A DNA stretch of 50,135 nt, from assembly GCA_017650085.1 (NCBI GenBank), contig JAGCFN010000194.1, forward strand, positions 1-50,135. The letters run 5' to 3'. The stretch's first letter is position 1. Each line of letters begins with the position of its first letter. Under the pieces are notes generated by a model, which was given only the letters and a program-made list of their open reading frames with translations, was not told where the DNA came from and made no database searches. The translations under genes and the position numbers were made by a program. This DNA is from Bacteroidaceae bacterium. GTDB lineage: Bacteria > Bacteroidota > Bacteroidia > Bacteroidales > Bacteroidaceae. This document shows positions 47,305-50,135 of this stretch, in pieces.

Positions 47305-49875
47305 TTATTTTAAAACCTTCTTGCCGCTCATGATGTTGATGCCTTTCTGTAACTTGCCTATGCGCTGGCCAGCCACATTGTAGATAGTGTCCTTAGAATG
47401 GTCAATGGTCAATGGTGAATGGTCAATGGCCTCGATGCCGGTGGCGTCATCCTCGATGTCGATGATGAAGGGCTTCACGTTGCCTCCGCCTTCGGGGATA
47501 TAGTCATTGTCGTCATCGTCGTCGTTGTTGCCGCTGGAGTCCTTAGGCATTTGCGCACCATGGAGCTGGAAGTATGCGCGAAAGGTTTTCACGGAGACGG
47601 TGCCTGCGCCGCTGGGGTAGTAGAGCGTGTTGGCTGCACCGACGAAGAGGACGCTGCGGTCTGCATAGCTGCGGGTGAATGGCTCGTAGGTGGGGACGAA
47701 GGACACCTTGCTGTCGCGAGATGTGACTGCGCTGGGTCCGCCAGCCTCAATCGTCACGTTTTCGAACGTCGGCTCGTAGTGGTCATATTGGGAGTCGTTC
47801 GGGTTGTAGTCGTTCACCTTTTCCCACTTCACGATGTAGGGCGTCCCTGCGGTGACATAGGGTGAGCCGCTCGGTACGTTTGTGGTTACGTTCCTGAAGA
47901 AGAGGTAGAGCCTGCCTCCGTTCACGCCTGTATAGTACTCCTGACTGTTGGCGTCGTACTGGCCTTCGCTCGTCTCGGTGTAATACTTTCGGCTTATGTC
48001 CATCTCGCAAACCTCGCAGTTGCCTCCGCTAAATATGGTGTTATTGAAAGAATAGAGGCGGAAGGGCAGGCAGAGCGTGTTCCATGAGCCGTCCTTGTAG
48101 AGCGTGCGTCCGCGCAGTTTCACGTTGTAGGTCTGGCCGTTGTAGGCAGAAAGCGCAGTAGTGTAGTCGCCGTCGTTCTCGAGGGCAAGGACGTGGCTGT
48201 AGTATGTGTCACCGTACTTGATGCCATAGGTGTAGGGTGTGATGCCGCCCTCTATTGGGGTGCCTGCCGTACCCATGTCGGCTATGTCTGCTTCTTCGGA
48301 AACGGCATGTGCCCGGACGGCTGCGTAATCGGCAGTAAGGTCGATGTTGCTGCTGTTCGTGGTGTTCTCGTTGCTCTTTATGGACTCATGTCCCACTCCC
48401 TTGACGCTTGCATCAGGATAGGTATAGTAGTTGTTGGAGAAGCGAACTATGGAGTAGCCTCCGTTGTTATAGTTTGAGTAGTATCCTCCGAAGATGCCGC
48501 CGATGTGACCCGAATAGCCCTGTGCGGCAGATAGCGATGCTCCGTAGTATAGGCAGTTGGATACGGTTATGTTCAATTTGTCCTCGAGGTTTGTGCCTGA
48601 ATAGCCGCAATAGCCGATGATGCCGCCGATGTCATAATCGTTGTTTCTCATTATTATAGAGGCAGCGCTGGTGCATCCCTGGATGACTGTTTCGCCGCTC
48701 CACACATAACCGGCTATGCCGCCGCCATGTCCTTTGGTGTCGATGCTGACGTCGTTTGTCACATGGCAGTTCTCGATGGTCGAGGCTGTCGCTCCCTTCT
48801 TGATGTATGCCACGATGCCTCCTGCAATGGAGTTATTGGTCAGAGTGATTGTGCTGGCGGAGAGCGTCAGGTTCTTGATGGTGGCGCCGCCGATAGTGCC
48901 GAAGAGGCCTTGGCGTCCTTCACCGCTCAAATTGATGCCACTGATAGTGTGCCCTTGTCCGTCGAAGGTGCCGGCATAATATTTGGTGTCGCTACTGCCA
49001 AACCCGATGGGGGTGTAGTTGTTCACGATGCCGATATCATAGCTAAGGTCTTTGGCGAGCAGGAAGGTGTAGCCGCTATAGGTGGTTCCGTTGTTGACGT
49101 TTTGTGCAAGCAGGTTCATTTCTCCGATATTGTGGATGGTGATGGTTGTGCCAATGATATCAGAGAATTCCGCGAGGGAGTGTTCATTCCAATACCTTCC
49201 TTCGCTGGTAAGATAACCTCCTTCGCCATAGTGAGCCCTCGTCTTGTTGACATTCTCAGTAATGGTGTCATCTAAATCGGAGTATTTCGTGCCGTCTTGA
49301 CCGACGAGGCTGGTACAATCCTTGAACATATTATAGGAAGGGTCATTGGACCAAGTGGTGGGAGGGACATTGCCCGTTGTCCATTCTGTACTGACGACAA
49401 TGGTCGTGAGATTTGAGCAACCTTCAAACATTCGATACATGCTTGTGACATTGGCTGTATTGAATCCCGTGAGGTCGAGTTCGGTAAGACTGGAACATCC
49501 ACTAAACATTCCATTCATAGTTGTCACTTCACTCGTGTTCAGGTATTGCTGCATTCCGACAATAGAGGTGAGGTTGGGTTTTTGGGCAAACCAATACTTC
49601 GTGCTTGTTGGCCTTGCCTCGGCAAAAGATGGCTCGAAAACAATTTTAGTGACAGTTGGCCAAACGGTGCCTTCACCCTTCGCCCAGAAAGGAATACCAT
49701 TGTCTTCGTGGGTAATTGAATACTGATGATTGTTATTGTCGGGCGCGGTATTTGTTCCCTTGAAATAAATAGTCTGGTCAACCCGCTCTATAATATAATA
49801 GCTGTACGCTTCTGCCCATACCCTTGTTGTCATGCCGAGCAACAGGGTGAGGATAATAAATTTAATCTTTTTCAT
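47305..49875 (-). CDS. Secreted BspA-like (DUF285) and GLUG-repeat surface protein
   Basis: An 856-residue exported protein with a signal peptide (MKKIKFIILTLLLGMTTRVWAEA). An N-terminal DUF285/BspA-like leucine-rich segment lies at about 95-165 (MNGMFSGCSSLTELDLTGFNTANVTSMYRMFEGCSNLTTIVV). GLUG-type glycine-rich repeats follow (about 255-530, for example YYAGTFDGQGHTISGINLSGEGRQGLFGTIGG), then a beta-rich C-terminal region and the short C-terminal tail (IYNVAGQRIGKLQKGINIMSGKKVLK). BspA-like repeats are linked to adhesion in oral Bacteroidetes; here the ligand is unknown. The linker before the tail (about residues 815-828, DHSPLTIDHS) is encoded by heptamer repeats. The upstream partial gene ends 10 bp before its start. 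Confidence 0.85.
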   Translation of the reverse strand: MKKIKFIILTLLLGMTTRVWAEAYSYYIIERVDQTIYFKGTNTAPDNNNHQYSITHEDNGIPFWAKGEGTVWPTVTKIVFEPSFAEARPTSTKYWFAQKPNLTSIVGMQQYLNTSEVTTMNGMFSGCSSLTELDLTGFNTANVTSMYRMFEGCSNLTTIVVSTEWTTGNVPPTTWSNDPSYNMFKDCTSLVGQDGTKYSDLDDTITENVNKTRAHYGEGGYLTSEGRYWNEHSLAEFSDIIGTTITIHNIGEMNLLAQNVNNGTTYSGYTFLLAKDLSYDIGIVNNYTPIGFGSSDTKYYAGTFDGQGHTISGINLSGEGRQGLFGTIGGATIKNLTLSASTITLTNNSIAGGIVAYIKKGATASTIENCHVTNDVSIDTKGHGGGIAGYVWSGETVIQGCTSAASIIMRNNDYDIGGIIGYCGYSGTNLEDKLNITVSNCLYYGASLSAAQGYSGHIGGIFGGYYSNYNNGGYSIVRFSNNYYTYPDASVKGVGHESIKSNENTTNSSNIDLTADYAAVRAHAVSEEADIADMGTAGTPIEGGITPYTYGIKYGDTYYSHVLALENDGDYTTALSAYNGQTYNVKLRGRTLYKDGSWNTLCLPFRLYSFNNTIFSGGNCEVCEMDISRKYYTETSEGQYDANSQEYYTGVNGGRLYLFFRNVTTNVPSGSPYVTAGTPYIVKWEKVNDYNPNDSQYDHYEPTFENVTIEAGGPSAVTSRDSKVSFVPTYEPFTRSYADRSVLFVGAANTLYYPSGAGTVSVKTFRAYFQLHGAQMPKDSSGNNDDDDDNDYIPEGGGNVKPFIIDIEDDATGIEAIDHSPLTIDHSKDTIYNVAGQRIGKLQKGINIMSGKKVLK
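47398..47429. repeat. In-frame 7-bp repeat in the surface-protein gene
   Basis: ATGGTCA, ATGGTCA, ATGGTGA, ATGGTCA, ATGG in phase on the plus strand, translated on the minus strand as the linker AIDHSPLTIDHS immediately before the C-terminal tail. Confidence 0.8.
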
Positions 49876-49885
49876 CTTGTATTTT

Positions 49886-50135
49886 TTACTTTATCACTAT
49901 CTTCTTACCTTTATATATATATAATCCTTTGGCTTTGGGCTTGCTGTCGAGCTTGCGGCCGTCGAGGGTAAACCAGGCGTCCCTGCCACCAGACACCTGC
50001 CATGGAACAAGACCGATGCCCGTCTCTTCATCCTCATATTTTGAGAAGTCGGAATCGGGGGCATAATTCTTTGCATCAAACTGGCGGTAGTATGTCACCT
50101 CAGTTTCGTCGTCGCCTTGAGGTTCGATAATATAA
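49886..50135 (-). CDS. C-terminal end of another secreted protein (5' partial)
   Basis: The frame is open to the right edge of the window (…YIIEPQGDDETEVTYYRQF…), so only the last ~82 residues are visible; a GTG at 50098 is internal. The end carries the same short C-terminal tail as the other exported proteins (AWFTLDGRKLDSKPKAKGLYIYKGKKIVIK), so the product is probably a secreted or surface protein. The body and function lie outside the window. It ends 10 bp upstream of the BspA-like gene and may share its operon. Confidence 0.75.
   Translation of the reverse strand, partial: YIIEPQGDDETEVTYYRQFDAKNYAPDSDFSKYEDEETGIGLVPWQVSGGRDAWFTLDGRKLDSKPKAKGLYIYKGKKIVIK

Overview
The window looks like chromosomal DNA of a Bacteroidales bacterium, most probably a gut or rumen Prevotella-type species. 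The reasons are the promoters (TTTG, about 20 bp, then TAnnTTTG), the near absence of strong Shine-Dalgarno sites, the many secreted glycan-active and surface proteins ending in a short 'GIYI..GKK.xIK' tail, a BlaI/M56 pair, PepSY-like small proteins, DUF4301, and an AcrAB/TolC-type pump encoded as two lipoproteins plus an RND protein. No rRNA, phage, insertion sequence or CRISPR was seen; one tRNA-Ser(CGA) is present.

Layout. 1-5.0 kb: the end of a CotH/dockerin-like surface protein converges on a multi-domain GH27 alpha-galactosidase. 5.4-7.5 kb: BlaI-type repressor and M56 antirepressor. 7.6-12.4 kb (minus): Fur-family regulator, heavy-metal permease with a fused HMA domain, and a large secreted zincin-like protein. 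12.5-14.3 kb: MTA/SAH nucleosidase, EamA transporter, tRNA-Ser. 14.5-16.2 kb: exported EEP-family protein and tcdA, convergent. 16.3-19.6 kb (plus): kduD-like SDR, orphan galactitol-type EIIC, and a KduI carrying a signal peptide. 19.8-33.1 kb: a 13-kb minus-strand run in the order relA, S9 peptidase, GH5, mutS2, GH105-DUF4861, DUF2264. 33.4-36.7 kb: two PepSY-like proteins, DUF4301, esterase. 37.4-40.3 kb: rpsA and rnz. 40.6-46.3 kb (minus): tripartite RND efflux operon. 47.0-50.1 kb (minus): a small peptide, a BspA-like/GLUG surface protein, and the end of another surface protein.

Functional links. GH105 and DUF2264 would release unsaturated uronate from rhamnogalacturonan. The convergent kduD-EIIC-kduI cluster could isomerise it, import it and reduce it to 2-keto-3-deoxygluconate. 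The KduI signal peptide suggests that isomerisation happens before import.

The most unusual structure is in the spacers. Six loci (about 5.2, 14.3, 33.2, 36.8, 40.4 and 46.8 kb) carry tandem repeats with a strict 22-bp period, a conserved GTTTGC-like edge and a core that differs between loci. All six read in the same orientation and lie at transcription-unit boundaries. Two of them share the same order of unit types and the same terminal unit. Other spacer families are C-rich palindromes (two lie in frame inside mutS2), degenerate 7-bp and 8-bp repeats just upstream of start codons, and a nested inverted repeat upstream of rpsA.
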